Shown: positions 52,761 through 62,115, numbered from the stretch's first letter. The stretch: 64,000 bases of DNA from Bacillota bacterium (GCA_021791495.1 JAJYWN010000068.1:1-64000); one strand, 5' to 3'. Program-made: numbers and translations. The notes: a model not told the origin generated them from the sequence alone.

Positions 52761-53687
52761 TCAGTCGCGCAAGGCGCGGCCGGTCAGGTGCAGGAAGACC
52801 GCCTCAAGGTTCGGTTCTTCCAGGGCGACGCTCTGGATGCGGGCGTTTTCCGTACACTCCGCCGTAACCGCCGGCAATACGCCGGCCGGGTTCGCCGTGG
52901 TGATGACGATCTCGCCTGCGGCTTCCTCGACCTTCTCCACTTCCTTGATGGCTCGCAGGCGCTCCAGGACACGGTGGCCGTTCGAGGAAAGGCGGAGGCG
53001 GATACGCGACCGGTGGCCGATGATGCGACGGAGTTCATCAAGGGTACCTTCGGCGATGATCTTGCCGTGGTCGATGATGCCTACCCGCGTGCAGAGGAAC
53101 TCGACTTCTTCCATGTAGTGGCTGGTGTAGATGATGGTCATGCCGCGCGCGTTAAGCCCCTTGACCGTCTCAAGGATGTGGTTGCGAGACTGCGGATCGA
53201 TGCCCACCGTGGGCTCATCCATAATGAGCAACTTCGGCTCATGGAGAAGGGCGGCGGCGATGTTGATGCGGCGCTTCATCCCGCCCGAATAGGTCTCGAT
53301 CCGCTCTTTCGCCCGGTCGGCCAGGCCGACGGTCTCCAGCGCCCGCGCGATGCTCTGGTGGAGCCGCTCTCCGCCCAGGCCGTACATGCGACCCCAGAAG
53401 ACCAGGTTCTCGCGGGCCGAAAGCGAAGGGTACAAGGCGATCTCCTGTGGGACGAAACCCACCATCCGCTTTACGGCCGCCGAGTTCCTGGATAGGTCCT
53501 GTCCCCCCACGGTCACTGTGCCGCCGTCCATTCCCAGGAGCCCGAGGACGAGGTTAATGGTGGTGGACTTTCCGGCGCCGTTGGGGCCCAGGAGTCCATA
53601 GGCCTCGCCCTCGGCGACCTGGAAAGAAACCCCCGCGACGGCGTGGTTAGTACCGAAGGACTTGGCCAAGTCCTTGACGACGATCAT
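52761..53687 (-). CDS. ABC exporter ATP-binding protein
   Basis: A 308-residue ATPase with Walker A GPNGAGKST, signature YSGGMKRRINIAAAL and Walker B LLIMDEPTVGID, plus the ~85-residue C-terminal extension (RIRLRLSSNGHRVLERLRAI) of DrrA/CcmA-type exporters. First gene of the three-gene minus-strand operon with two ABC-2 permeases. The ATG at 53687 starts right before the domain; the ten codons upstream lack a better ribosome site. An inverted repeat TAGGTG-GAG-CACCTA at 53801-53815 lies about 115 bp upstream and may be an operator. Confidence 0.9.
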   Translation of the reverse strand: MIVVKDLAKSFGTNHAVAGVSFQVAEGEAYGLLGPNGAGKSTTINLVLGLLGMDGGTVTVGGQDLSRNSAAVKRMVGFVPQEIALYPSLSARENLVFWGRMYGLGGERLHQSIARALETVGLADRAKERIETYSGGMKRRINIAAALLHEPKLLIMDEPTVGIDPQSRNHILETVKGLNARGMTIIYTSHYMEEVEFLCTRVGIIDHGKIIAEGTLDELRRIIGHRSRIRLRLSSNGHRVLERLRAIKEVEKVEEAAGEIVITTANPAGVLPAVTAECTENARIQSVALEEPNLEAVFLHLTGRALRD

Positions 53688-53800
53688 AGACAAGAAAGGT
53701 CCCCCCTCAGGCTGCATCAGAACAACGATGTCGCAACGGTCCGCAGCCCTAAAACTACGGCGTGTAAAACGCCCGAGTCAAGAGAAAGTTTCACGGGGAC

Positions 53801-53815
53801 TAGGTGGAGCACCTA
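53801..53815. promoter_or_regulatory. inverted repeat upstream of the ABC exporter
   Basis: TAGGTG and CACCTA form a perfect 6-bp inverted repeat with a 3-base centre. It lies between the divergent exporter and the end of the SASP gene. On the exporter strand a TTGACT (53783-53778) follows; the -10 is weak. Operator function is only a possibility. Confidence 0.4.
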
Positions 53816-53856
53816 ATAGGAAATATTCGTTCTATGAGGGCGAGGAGCAAAATGGC

Positions 53857-53880
53857 GGGGAGAGCCTTTCGGCCCTCCCC
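53857..53880 (-). terminator. terminator of the SASP gene
   Basis: On the minus strand GGGGAGGGCC pairs with GGCTCTCCCC around GAAA with one mismatch, then GCCATTTTGC. It starts about 45 nt past the SASP stop. Confidence 0.7.
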
Positions 53881-53923
53881 TGACCTGCCAATCTTCGGGT
53901 TGACTTTTGCAAACCAGGTTCAA

Positions 53924-54262
53924 CTACCGAGTGGTAGTGGTGCCGGTCGTGCCACCGGTGCGGGTGAACCCACCGGTCGTACGAGCGCCACCGACGCCAC
54001 CGACTCCGCCTGCCGCGCCGGCTCCGCCAGCGAACTGCGGCAGGGTGCCGCCCTGAGCCAAGTTCTGCTCAGCGAGGGCAATCATCCGACGCACCATGTG
54101 TCCACCAACCGCGCCGTTCTGACGGGAGGGGATGTCACCCCAGTACCCATCCTGCGGCGGGTTGATGCCGATGTCCCGGGCCACCTCATACTTCAAGGTG
54201 TCGAGGGCCCTTTCCGATCCCTGAACGAGCGCACGATTCGTAGTGCTGCTTCCTCTTGCCAT
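53924..54262 (-). CDS. alpha/beta-type small acid-soluble spore protein
   Basis: A 112-residue spore DNA-binding protein. The conserved region contains LKYEVARDIG, where the germination protease GPR normally cuts (after E in the YE-V context), and the second signature NGAVGGHMVRRMIALAEQNL. These proteins coat spore DNA and protect it from UV and heat. Unlike typical 60-90-residue members, this one ends in a Gly/Thr-rich tail of about 40 residues (GGAGAAGGVGGVGGARTTGG, then a run of Thr). ATG start with GGAGGTGAGACA directly upstream. Direct evidence that the organism makes endospores. Confidence 0.94.
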   Translation of the reverse strand: MARGSSTTNRALVQGSERALDTLKYEVARDIGINPPQDGYWGDIPSRQNGAVGGHMVRRMIALAEQNLAQGGTLPQFAGGAGAAGGVGGVGGARTTGGFTRTGGTTGTTTTR

Positions 54263-54667
54263 TGTCTCACCTCCTCGCTGGCTAGGTTTTCTCCTGCAAA
54301 ACCCCATATGCAGGGACTTTTTCCCTCTCGAGCACCTCCTTTCCGAAAAGCCTGCACCTTCTTGCCAGGTTTGGGTCAGAGTACCATAGGGACTGAAAGC
54401 GCGGCGGTGCGGGTGGCAGCGGCAGAATGCAGGCGCCGTGCGGGTTCGGCAAGTACAGGGGTTCACATTCTTCAGTCCAAGGGCATGAAACGATTGGCAG
54501 GATGCTTTCCAGGATTCACCGGGGCTTAAGGACGTTAGGACCGACGCCGGACCCGGAGACACCGGCACGAGGCGACCCTCCGGGCGGTGGCGGGTGGCAA
54601 GAGGGAACCCCTCGTTTCGACTCGAACCTTGTTAGGATTGCAGTTTGAAACACGGGAGGCGGCGCCA
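54263..54667. other. gap between the SASP and namZ; possible sigma-G promoter
   Basis: On the minus strand GCATA (54311-54307), 17 bases and AAACCTA (54289-54283) partly match the forespore sigma-G consensus (GHATR, then CATNNTA) at the right distance from the SASP gene. Toward namZ the sequence up to the GGGAGG ribosome site (54654-54659) shows no clear promoter. No gene is seen. Confidence 0.4.
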
Positions 54668-55930
54668 TTGGCGGCCATGTCGGAAAACCGGCCGGTTGCA
54701 AGGAAAAAAGCCGTGCGAGTGGGCCTCGAGGTTCTATTGGACGCGGGGTCGGACGTGGTGCGGGGGCGCCGCATCGGCCTCATCACCAACCACACGGGGG
54801 TCACCAGAGAATTGGTTCACGGAATCGACGTCTTGCGGCGCCAAGGGGAATGCCGCTTGGAGGCTCTTCTCGGCCCCGAACACGGTGTGCGCGGCGACGC
54901 GGCCGCCGGCCAGACGGTGGACAATCAGGTGGACCCAGAAACGGGTTTGCCGGTTTTCAGCCTCTACGGGGCGCAGCGCAGACCCACCCCCGAAATGCTG
55001 AAGGGCCTGGACACCCTGGTGTTCGACCTGCAGGACATCGGCGCGCGCTACTACACCTACATGGCCACCCTGGGGCTGGCGCTGGATGCGGCCGGGGAGG
55101 CGGGCATCGACTTCGTGGTGTTGGACCGGCCCAATCCTCTCGGCGGGGTGACCATGGACGGGAACGTCTTGGACCCGGCCTTCGCCTCTTTCGTGGGCCC
55201 CTATCCGGTGCCGGTGCGGCACGGGCTTACGGCCGGAGAACTCGCCCGCCTCTATCAGGGCGAGTTCGGGGCGGGCCGCGGGTGCCACCTGACGGTGGTG
55301 CCCATGGACGGCTGGCGGCGAAGCATGTGGTATGACCAGACGGGATGGCCCTGGGTGCCGCCCACGCCCAACAGCACCAGTCTGGAAATGGCCGCGCTAT
55401 ACCCCGGCACCTGCTTGATCGAGGGGACCAACGCCAGCGAAGGCCGGGGGACCACCAAGCCCTTCGAGTGCCTGGGCGCACCCTGGGTGGACGCTGCCCG
55501 GCTGGCCGGGGACCTGACGGACAAGGGGTTGCCCGGTGTCTTTTTCCGGCCGGCTCACTTCACTCCTACCGTCTCCAAACATGCGGGCCAGCTCTGTCAT
55601 GGCGTGCAGGTGCATCTCGTGGACCGCGAGGCCGGGCGTGCGGTGCGGCTGGGGCTCGAACTGGTGGAGAGTCTGCGGCGCCTCTTTCCGAATGATTTTG
55701 GGTGGCGGGAAGCCAGGCGGGAAGACCACGCGGCCGGCAAGGAGGCGGGTGGCAAGGCGGGCGGCGCGCTGCCCGACGGCGCAGCGCGACGCCCCTTCGA
55801 CCTCCTGGCGGGGACCGACCGCTGGCGATTAGAAATGGAGGGCGGGCGTGGGCCCGCCGATATCGAGGCAGACTGGCAGGCGGAGTTGGCGGCTTTCGAC
55901 AGCCGGCGGCGGCCGTACCTGCTGTATTAG
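54668..55930 (+). CDS. namZ: exo-beta-N-acetylmuramidase NamZ (DUF1343)
   Basis: About 420 residues. DUF1343 proteins such as B. subtilis NamZ (YbbC) release MurNAc from the non-reducing end of wall fragments. Family segments present: GRRIGLITNHTGVTR, LLGPEHGVRGDAAAG, DTLVFDLQDIGARYYTYMAT, VVLDRPNPLGG and EGTNASEGRGTTKPFE. No signal peptide is evident, although the B. subtilis enzyme is secreted. TTG at 54668 is chosen because GGGAGG lies 8 nt upstream; ATG at 54677 is the alternative. An Ala/Gly-rich insertion (about residues 355-378) sits near the C terminus. First gene of the wall-recycling operon. Confidence 0.9.
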   Translation: MAAMSENRPVARKKAVRVGLEVLLDAGSDVVRGRRIGLITNHTGVTRELVHGIDVLRRQGECRLEALLGPEHGVRGDAAAGQTVDNQVDPETGLPVFSLYGAQRRPTPEMLKGLDTLVFDLQDIGARYYTYMATLGLALDAAGEAGIDFVVLDRPNPLGGVTMDGNVLDPAFASFVGPYPVPVRHGLTAGELARLYQGEFGAGRGCHLTVVPMDGWRRSMWYDQTGWPWVPPTPNSTSLEMAALYPGTCLIEGTNASEGRGTTKPFECLGAPWVDAARLAGDLTDKGLPGVFFRPAHFTPTVSKHAGQLCHGVQVHLVDREAGRAVRLGLELVESLRRLFPNDFGWREARREDHAAGKEAGGKAGGALPDGAARRPFDLLAGTDRWRLEMEGGRGPADIEADWQAELAAFDSRRRPYLLY

Positions 55931-55950
55931 CCACTGGAGGGACTGTCGCA

Positions 55951-57057
55951 ATGACCGGGGGTCGCGAAGTCGGCGGCAAGCACCAGAACGGGAAGGGCGC
56001 TCGGCGTTTCGTTCTGGGCGTGGACGGCGGGGGCACCAAGACCCTGTGCGTGGCCCTGGCCGAGGACGGGACCCTGCTGGGACGCGGTGAGGGTGGGCCG
56101 GCCAACCCCTATTCCTATGGGATGGAGCGGGCCTTCGCGTCGATCACCGCGTCGGTGGAGGGCGCTCTGGCACAGGCGGCCGGTGTCGGCGGGGGCGCCG
56201 GGGCCGCGGAAAGCGTGGCCAGTGTCATTTATCTGGGGATTTCCGGCGTGGACCGCCCCCTGGATGTGGAGGAAGTCGGCGCGCGGGTGGCGGCGGCGAG
56301 TTGGGCCCGGCAGATGGTCGTCTGTAACGACGCCGTTATCGCCTTGGCCGCCGGCCTGCGAGGGCGGGGCGGACCGGGAGTGGTGGTCATCTCGGGGACC
56401 GGCTCTGTCGTCTATGGTGTGGACGCCGGCGGGCGGATCGGGCGGGCCGGGGGCTGGGGGCCTTTCCTAGGGGACGAGGGCAGCGGGTACGATATCGGTC
56501 GGCGCGCGCTGATCGCGGTGGTGCGGGCCCACGATGGCCGCGACCGGTCGACGGCGATAACCCCCCTGGCCCGCCATGAACTGGGTTTCGAACGGCCGGA
56601 AGACCTGATCGGAATGGTCTACGGTCATGGGAGCCAGCCTCCCATGGAGAAGCATGCCGTCGCCCGCCTGACGGGCATCGTCGCGCTGGCGGCGGCCGAA
56701 GGTGACCCTGTGGCCGTGGGCATCTTGGAGGATGCCGCCGCGCAACTGACCCGGGGGGTGGCTGCCGTGGCCAGGCAGTTGGGATTCGGCGACCGGAGCA
56801 CGGGAAGACCGGGTGAGCCGCGCGCGCCATTGCCGGTGGTGGTGACCGGAGGCGTGTTCCGGGCGGGTGGAGAGGTATTTACCAGCGCTTTTGAAAGGGA
56901 GTTGACTGTCCTGGAGACCACAGCGAGCGTGGTGGCGCAAGTGGTATGGCCGTCGGTGTCGCCGGCGGTCGGGGCCGCCTTGATGGCGCTGGGGGCCCTT
57001 GGTGTCGATCTGGACCGGCTGTCTCTGGACCCCCGGCTGAAAGGGCGGGATCTCTAA
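55951..57057 (+). CDS. BadF/BcrA-family sugar kinase, MurK-like (MurNAc/GlcNAc kinase)
   Basis: 368 residues of the ASKHA fold: phosphate-1 motif FVLGVDGGGTKTLCVAL, the catalytic segment CNDAVIALAAG, phosphate-2 VVVISGTGSVVYGVD and an adenosine motif around VVVTGGVFRAGG. The segment GRAGGWGPFLGDEGSGYDIG is typical of N-acetylglucosamine/MurNAc kinases of this family, such as Clostridium MurK. It would phosphorylate MurNAc released by NamZ, giving MurNAc-6-P for the MurQ domain encoded next. ATG start with GGAGGG upstream; only 4 nt separate it from murQ. No MurNAc phosphotransferase (MurP) is seen, consistent with uptake of free sugar and a kinase route. Confidence 0.85.
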   Translation: MTGGREVGGKHQNGKGARRFVLGVDGGGTKTLCVALAEDGTLLGRGEGGPANPYSYGMERAFASITASVEGALAQAAGVGGGAGAAESVASVIYLGISGVDRPLDVEEVGARVAAASWARQMVVCNDAVIALAAGLRGRGGPGVVVISGTGSVVYGVDAGGRIGRAGGWGPFLGDEGSGYDIGRRALIAVVRAHDGRDRSTAITPLARHELGFERPEDLIGMVYGHGSQPPMEKHAVARLTGIVALAAAEGDPVAVGILEDAAAQLTRGVAAVARQLGFGDRSTGRPGEPRAPLPVVVTGGVFRAGGEVFTSAFERELTVLETTASVVAQVVWPSVSPAVGAALMALGALGVDLDRLSLDPRLKGRDL

Positions 57058-57061
57058 AACC

Positions 57062-59191
57062 ATGCAACAGACCAATGTGAAGACCGAGGAGCGTAACCCG
57101 CGGACGGTGGACATCGATCTTTTGGAGGCCGGCCAGATCGTGCGGCTCATCCAGAGTGAGGACTTCCGAGTCCCTCCAAGGCTGGCCGACTGCGGTGTCA
57201 GCGACGCCGTGGCCAGGGCGGCGGCGGTGGTGGCGCATCAGCTCAAGGCCGGCGGACGGCTCATCTACGCCGGCGCCGGCACCAGCGGACGCCTGGCCAT
57301 GTTGGACGCGGCCGAGATCCCGCCGACCTATGGTTTTCCGGCGGACCGGATCGCGGTATGCCTGGCCGGCGGCCCCGGCGCCTTCATGCAATCCAAGGAA
57401 GGCGCGGAGGACGACCGCGCGGCGGGCAAGGCCGCCGTTTCCGACCTGGGTGTGGGCGCGGGCGATGTTCTAATCGGGGTAGCCGCCAGCGGCCGGACCC
57501 CCTACACCATCGGAGCGGTGGAGGAGGCGCGGACTCGCGGGGCGGCCACCGTGGCCATCACTTCAAACCCCGGGTCGGAGTTGGGTGCGGTGGCGGCCGT
57601 GGCCATCGAGGTGGATACCGGCCCGGAAGTCATCGCCGGGTCGACCCGTATGAAGGCCGGAACAGCCCAGAAGCTCATCCTGAACACCGTCAGCACCACG
57701 GCCATGATTTTGGGCGGGCGGGTTTATTCGAATCTCATGGCCGGAGTCAAGCCGGCCAACGCCAAGCTGCGCCAGAGGGCCGCCGGTATCGTGGCGCAGG
57801 CTACCGGGCGCGATGGTGAAGAGGTGCGGGAAGCCCTCCGGGAGTCCGGGTGGGACCTGATCCTGGCCATTCTGATGCTTAAGAAGATGGTCTGCCTGGC
57901 GGAAGCGTGCCGCCTGCTGGAGGCTGCCGGGGGGGACCTCCGAACGGCTCTGGGTGAACGGGAACGGCTCTCGGGTGATCAGCTTGGCGGCGGGAGGCCG
58001 GGCGCGGCCCGGCGGGCCCCGGCCTGGGGCGGTGTACCGGGCATCACGGGCGCCGCAGGACTAGACCCGGTTCAACTCAATTTTATGCGCCAGCTTCTGG
58101 ACCAGGCCGTGGTCGAAGGGGACATACCCGGCGCCGTGGCGGCGGTGGGTACTATCGGGGGAGTAGAGTTCCTGCATGTTACCGGACACGCCTCTCTCCG
58201 TCCGACGGTCGAACCCATGCGGGAGGACACCCTGTTCGATTTGGCCTCGTTGACCAAGGTGGTGGCGACCACGCCGGTAGCCATGGTCTTTCTGGAGCGC
58301 GGCCTCTTCCGCCTGGATGACCCGGTGGCCATGTTCTTGCCCGACTTCGCCGGCGACGGAGGCGAAGGCGAATCCCAGCCCGCCGGGGTGCCAGAGCAGC
58401 GGCGGAAGGTCCGTATCCGTCACCTTCTGACCCACACCTCGGGGCTGCCGGCCTTCGAGCGGTACTATAAAGAAGGCCTGGACCGCGAGGCGATCCTGCG
58501 CCGGGCGCGCACGGCGCCGCTGGTTTTCGAGCCCGGAACGCAGGTCCTCTACAGCGATCTGGGGTTCATGGTCCTTGAGCAGATTCTGGAGAAGATCGGC
58601 GTCGGCCGCCTCGACCAACTGGCCCATGACCTGGTCTTTGGCCCACTGGGGATGAAGGACACCGGGTTCTGTCCGGGGCCGGATAGAGCGGGGAGGGCGG
58701 CCGCCACAGAGTATCGCGCGGACCTGGGGCGTTACATGAAAGGTGAGGTCCACGACGAAAACGCTCTGGCCATGGGTGGGGTGTCCGGTCACGCCGGCCT
58801 CTTCTCCACCTGCGCCGACCTGGTGCTCTACGCGCGGACGCTCCTTTCGGACCTGCGCGGGTGGCCGGTCCTGCCCAGCCTCCTCAGCCCCGCCACAGTG
58901 CGGGCCATGATCCGGCCGCAGACACCGGGCCCGAACGATGCACGCGGCCTGGGCTGGGCGGCGCGGGGAACCGAACTGTCCTCGGGCGGGGACTTGCTGT
59001 CATCTAGCGCGTTCGGGCACACCGGGTTCACCGGGACAAGTCTCTGGATCGACCCGGAGACCGGCATCTTCGCCGTCCTGCTGACCAACCGGGTCCATCT
59101 GGGACGCGAGAACGAACGCATCTTGAGGCTGCGCCCCCGTTTCCACAATGCCATCGCGGCCGCGGCGCGCCGGTCCCGGAGCACCCCATGA
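57062..59191 (+). CDS. murQ: MurQ etherase fused to AmiE-like serine hydrolase
   Basis: A 709-residue two-domain protein. Residues 1 to about 300 are a SIS-fold MurNAc-6-phosphate etherase (TEERNPRTVDIDLLEAGQIV; GAGTSGRLAMLDAAEIPPTY; STRMKAGTAQKLILNTVSTT) that removes lactate to give GlcNAc-6-P. After a ~35-residue Gly/Ala/Arg linker, residues ~335-709 are a class C beta-lactamase/AmiE-type hydrolase with SLTK (about 394-397), YSD (about 497) and HTG (about 653) in the SxxK, YxN and KTG positions. In B. subtilis murQ and amiE (ybbE) are separate neighbours of nagZ and namZ. The frame is continuous with no stop, so this reads as a true fusion joining peptide removal to lactate removal. Confidence 0.9.
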   Translation: MQQTNVKTEERNPRTVDIDLLEAGQIVRLIQSEDFRVPPRLADCGVSDAVARAAAVVAHQLKAGGRLIYAGAGTSGRLAMLDAAEIPPTYGFPADRIAVCLAGGPGAFMQSKEGAEDDRAAGKAAVSDLGVGAGDVLIGVAASGRTPYTIGAVEEARTRGAATVAITSNPGSELGAVAAVAIEVDTGPEVIAGSTRMKAGTAQKLILNTVSTTAMILGGRVYSNLMAGVKPANAKLRQRAAGIVAQATGRDGEEVREALRESGWDLILAILMLKKMVCLAEACRLLEAAGGDLRTALGERERLSGDQLGGGRPGAARRAPAWGGVPGITGAAGLDPVQLNFMRQLLDQAVVEGDIPGAVAAVGTIGGVEFLHVTGHASLRPTVEPMREDTLFDLASLTKVVATTPVAMVFLERGLFRLDDPVAMFLPDFAGDGGEGESQPAGVPEQRRKVRIRHLLTHTSGLPAFERYYKEGLDREAILRRARTAPLVFEPGTQVLYSDLGFMVLEQILEKIGVGRLDQLAHDLVFGPLGMKDTGFCPGPDRAGRAAATEYRADLGRYMKGEVHDENALAMGGVSGHAGLFSTCADLVLYARTLLSDLRGWPVLPSLLSPATVRAMIRPQTPGPNDARGLGWAARGTELSSGGDLLSSSAFGHTGFTGTSLWIDPETGIFAVLLTNRVHLGRENERILRLRPRFHNAIAAAARRSRSTP

Positions 59192-60978
59192 GTCTGCCGG
59201 GGGCCGACAGCGCCCGCGCCGCGTCCGGGGCCAATAGAGCCGCCCCGAGGGGACCCTGGCCCGATCCTCCTGGAATGACCCCGGCGGAACTGGCGGGTCA
59301 GATGGTGGCGGCCGGGTTTTCCGGCACCGTCCCGTCTCCCGGTATTCTGGACCTCATCAAGAACCGCGGTCTGGGCGGAGTGATCTTCTTCAGCCGCAAT
59401 GTCACCGCCCTCGACCAGCTCCGCCGCCTGTCCGGCCAGTTGCGGGAGGCGGCCTCGGCCTCTTCGACCGGCCTTCCCTTGCTAATCTCCGTCGATCAGG
59501 AAGGCGGCACCGTCGCCCGCTTGACGGAAGCCGAAGGGGCGACGGTCTTCCCTGGTAACATGCTCCTCGGCGCCACCGGCTCGCCCGATCTGGCCTACGC
59601 CGCCGCCCGCGCGACCGCCGCCGAACTGCGTGCCGTCGGGGTGAATTGGAATTACGCCCCAGTGGTGGACGTCCTGAACAACCCGGCCAACCCCGTCATC
59701 TCCGTCCGTTCCTATGGGGAGGACCCGGACCTGGTGGCCCGGTTGGGCGCCGCGGCGGTCCGGGGCTATCAAGATGGGGGCGTGCTGGCCACGGCGAAGC
59801 ATTTCCCGGGCCACGGCGACACCGACAAGGATTCGCACCTCCTCCTCCCGACCATTCCCCACAGCCGGCAACGGCTGGACCAGGTCGAACTGGTGCCATT
59901 CCGCGCGGCCATCGCCGCCGGCGTGGGGGCCATCATGACCGCCCACATCACTTTCCCCGCCCTGGAGGCCCGCCCCGGCCACCCCGCCACCTTATCCCGC
60001 GCAGTCCTGACAGGGCTGCTCCGGGAGGAGCTGGGTTTCAGGGGGCTGGTGGTGACGGACTGCATGGAGATGCAGGCCATCACGCGGCACTTCGGGGCGG
60101 CGGTCGCCGCCGTGGAAGCTGTCAAGGCCGGAGCCGACATGGTGCTGGTTTCCCACACTTTCGAACGACAGGTGGCCTCCCTCGATGCCATCGCCGCGGC
60201 CATTACCGGCGGAGAGATCCCGCGGCGGCGGGCCGAGGACGCGGTGGGCCGCGTGCTGGCGGCTAAGGCCCGATTCGCCGGCCGTAGCTTGTCAGGGACG
60301 ACTTCGGAGGCTGCATGGAATTTGGTGGCGGATACCGGGACCGACCCGGCGGAATCCGCCGGGCCGCACCGCCGGCTGGCGGACGAGATCGCCGCCCAAG
60401 GGGTGACCTTGGTAGCGAACGACGGTTCCTCGGTGCCGGCCGGTGACCGGTTCCGCCGGCCCTTGGTGGTGGCCTGCCGCCCCGCCGTGGTCAGCCTGGT
60501 GGAGAGCCGGCACAGCCATTCCACTCCTTTGCTTGAGGAAGTGCGCCGTTTCCGCCCCGGGGCTAACGGTCTCGAGGTGGGGCTGGACCCCTCGGACGAG
60601 GAAATCGCAGGGGTGATCGGGGCGGCAGGGGCTGTCGAGGGTGCGGGACCGCCGGTCGGCGGGGCCGACCTGGTCATTTTCGCTTCCACCGAGATGCGTG
60701 CCCACCCTACCCAGGTGGCGCTCGCCGCCGCCCTCCAGCGTACGGGCTGCCCTCTGGTGGTCGTGGCCACGCGCAGTCCTTTCGACGCTCTAGCCTTGGC
60801 GGGCGGTGTCCCCGGAGGCGGAGCCATCCGGGCAGGAGCTTTCCTGGCGGCCTACGAATACCGCCTTGCGGCCATGCGCGCGGTGGCCGAGATCCTTTTC
60901 GGAGCGCGGCGCCCCGCCGGCCGTCTGCCGGTGACATTACCCGGCCTTTATCCGGCGGGCCATGGGGTGACAAACTAA
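59188..60978 (+). CDS. nagZ: beta-N-acetylglucosaminidase NagZ (GH3)
   Basis: 596 residues, a two-domain glycoside hydrolase family 3 enzyme like B. subtilis NagZ (YbbD). It has [13 protein letters not shown], the substrate loop [14 protein letters not shown] carrying the His/Asp acid-base dyad, and [10 protein letters not shown] with the catalytic Asp. The C-terminal domain (from about residue 390) is the GH3 C-terminal fold. It removes terminal GlcNAc from muropeptides, exposing MurNAc-peptide to the AmiE-like domain and NamZ. ATG start overlaps the previous stop (ATGA). The N-terminal 30 residues are Ala/Pro/Arg-rich with no signal peptide, so a cytoplasmic location is possible. Confidence 0.94.
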   Translation: MSLPGADSARAASGANRAAPRGPWPDPPGMTPAELAGQMVAAGFSGTVPSPGILDLIKNRGLGGVIFFSRNVTALDQLRRLSGQLREAASASSTGLPLLISVDQEGGTVARLTEAEGATVFPGNMLLGATGSPDLAYAAARATAAELRAVGVNWNYAPVVDVLNNPANPVISVRSYGEDPDLVARLGAAAVRGYQDGGVLATAKHFPGHGDTDKDSHLLLPTIPHSRQRLDQVELVPFRAAIAAGVGAIMTAHITFPALEARPGHPATLSRAVLTGLLREELGFRGLVVTDCMEMQAITRHFGAAVAAVEAVKAGADMVLVSHTFERQVASLDAIAAAITGGEIPRRRAEDAVGRVLAAKARFAGRSLSGTTSEAAWNLVADTGTDPAESAGPHRRLADEIAAQGVTLVANDGSSVPAGDRFRRPLVVACRPAVVSLVESRHSHSTPLLEEVRRFRPGANGLEVGLDPSDEEIAGVIGAAGAVEGAGPPVGGADLVIFASTEMRAHPTQVALAAALQRTGCPLVVVATRSPFDALALAGGVPGGGAIRAGAFLAAYEYRLAAMRAVAEILFGARRPAGRLPVTLPGLYPAGHGVTN

Positions 60979-61006
60979 CCCACGTAGGATGCGGAGGAAC
61001 CCAAAC

Positions 61007-61630
61007 TTGCGCAAACGCCCGGTCTTCATCGGGATCGGCGGCGGGACCGGGTCGGGGAAGACCACGGTGGCCCGCGCCATCTTCCAGCGCCTCAAGGGCG
61101 AGAGTCTGGTCATCATTGAGCAGGACAGCTACTATCGCGACCTGTCACACCTACCTTTCGAAGAACGGGTGAAGGTCAACTTCGACCATCCCCTGGCTTT
61201 CGACACGGAGTTGCTCCTATCCCATCTGGATGCTTTGGCGGCCCGACAGCCCGTCGCCAAACCGGTCTACGATTTCAAGACGCACACGCGGACGGCGGCC
61301 ACCGTGACGGTGGAGCCGCACGATGTCATCATCCTTGAAGGCATTCTGGTCTTAGAGGACGAGCGCATCCGCGAACGGCTGGACATCAAGCTCTATGTGG
61401 ACACCGACGCGGACGTCCGTATCCTGCGACGCCTGATGCGCGACATCAAGGAGCGCGGACGGTCGTTGGAATCGGTCATCGAGCAGTACCTGACGGTGGT
61501 CCGGCCCATGCACTTGCAGTTCGCCGAGCCGTCCAAGAGATACGCCGACATCATCATCCCCGAGGGCGGCGAGAACCAGGTGGCCATCGACATCATCGCC
61601 TCTAAGATCGAATGGATACTGCGTGGTTGA
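61007..61630 (+). CDS. udk: uridine kinase
   Basis: A 207-residue kinase that phosphorylates uridine and cytidine in pyrimidine salvage. P-loop [12 protein letters not shown], Lid/acceptor motifs [33 protein letters not shown] and [11 protein letters not shown] are all present. The TTG at 61007 is chosen because GGAGGA (60993-60998) lies 8 nt upstream and overlaps codons of the earlier in-frame ATG at 60989. It follows nagZ by 28 nt and may share its transcript; its function is not wall-related. Confidence 0.95.
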   Translation: MRKRPVFIGIGGGTGSGKTTVARAIFQRLKGESLVIIEQDSYYRDLSHLPFEERVKVNFDHPLAFDTELLLSHLDALAARQPVAKPVYDFKTHTRTAATVTVEPHDVIILEGILVLEDERIRERLDIKLYVDTDADVRILRRLMRDIKERGRSLESVIEQYLTVVRPMHLQFAEPSKRYADIIIPEGGENQVAIDIIASKIEWILRG

Positions 61631-61726
61631 TGCGCCTGTCGGTTGTCCGGTCGGCGGCCTGAACACCTTCAGCGAATCTCTTCGACAGGGTTAAATCAGC
61701 CACTCCCTTTTGGCGCAAGGTACCTT

Positions 61727-61750
61727 GTAGTACATAGTACTATGTGCTAC
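61727..61750. promoter_or_regulatory. PadR operator palindrome
   Basis: A 24-bp near-perfect palindrome (GTAGTACATAGT / ACTATGTGCTAC, one mismatched pair; the inner 14 bp are perfect). It ends 23 bp before the padR ATG and overlaps a candidate promoter (TTGGCG 61710-61715, 17 bases, CATAGT 61733-61738). Size and ATGT/ACAT content fit known PadR boxes, so autorepression is likely. Confidence 0.8.
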
Positions 61751-61773
61751 ACTGTAGCCGTGGGGTGAAACCT

Positions 61774-62115
61774 ATGGATGAATGGAACTCGCAACTGCGC
61801 CGGGGAGTATTGCAGTTAGGCATCCTGGCATTGATCGAGGCCGAGCAGCGATACGGGTACGATATCGTAACCTTACTGGAGAAGACGCCGCAGCTCGCCG
61901 CCGGCGAAGGTACCATCTATCCGCTCCTCCGACGGCTGAAGAAAGACGGGTGGGTGGACACTTTCTGGCGAGAATCGGCGGCGGGGCCACCCCGGCAATA
62001 TTACCGGTTGACCGAGGAGGGCCGGGTCGTCCTGAGCAGCATGCGGTCCGAGTGGACTCAGCTGGTCGCGGCGGTAAATGGTCTTATTGGAGGAGGGAGC
62101 GCCGATCATGTCTGA
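61774..62115 (+). CDS. PadR family transcriptional regulator
   Basis: A 113-residue winged-helix repressor of the short PadR type: LRRGVLQLGILALIEAEQRY, GEGTIYPLLRRLKKDGWVDT and YRLTEEGRVVLSSM. ATG at 61774 with GGGGTGA upstream; upstream in-frame codons overlap the operator. Its stop overlaps the next start (62108), a membrane protein of the DUF1700 family. PadR-DUF1700 pairs are common and the membrane partner is usually co-repressed by PadR. Confidence 0.92.
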   Translation: MDEWNSQLRRGVLQLGILALIEAEQRYGYDIVTLLEKTPQLAAGEGTIYPLLRRLKKDGWVDTFWRESAAGPPRQYYRLTEEGRVVLSSMRSEWTQLVAAVNGLIGGGSADHV

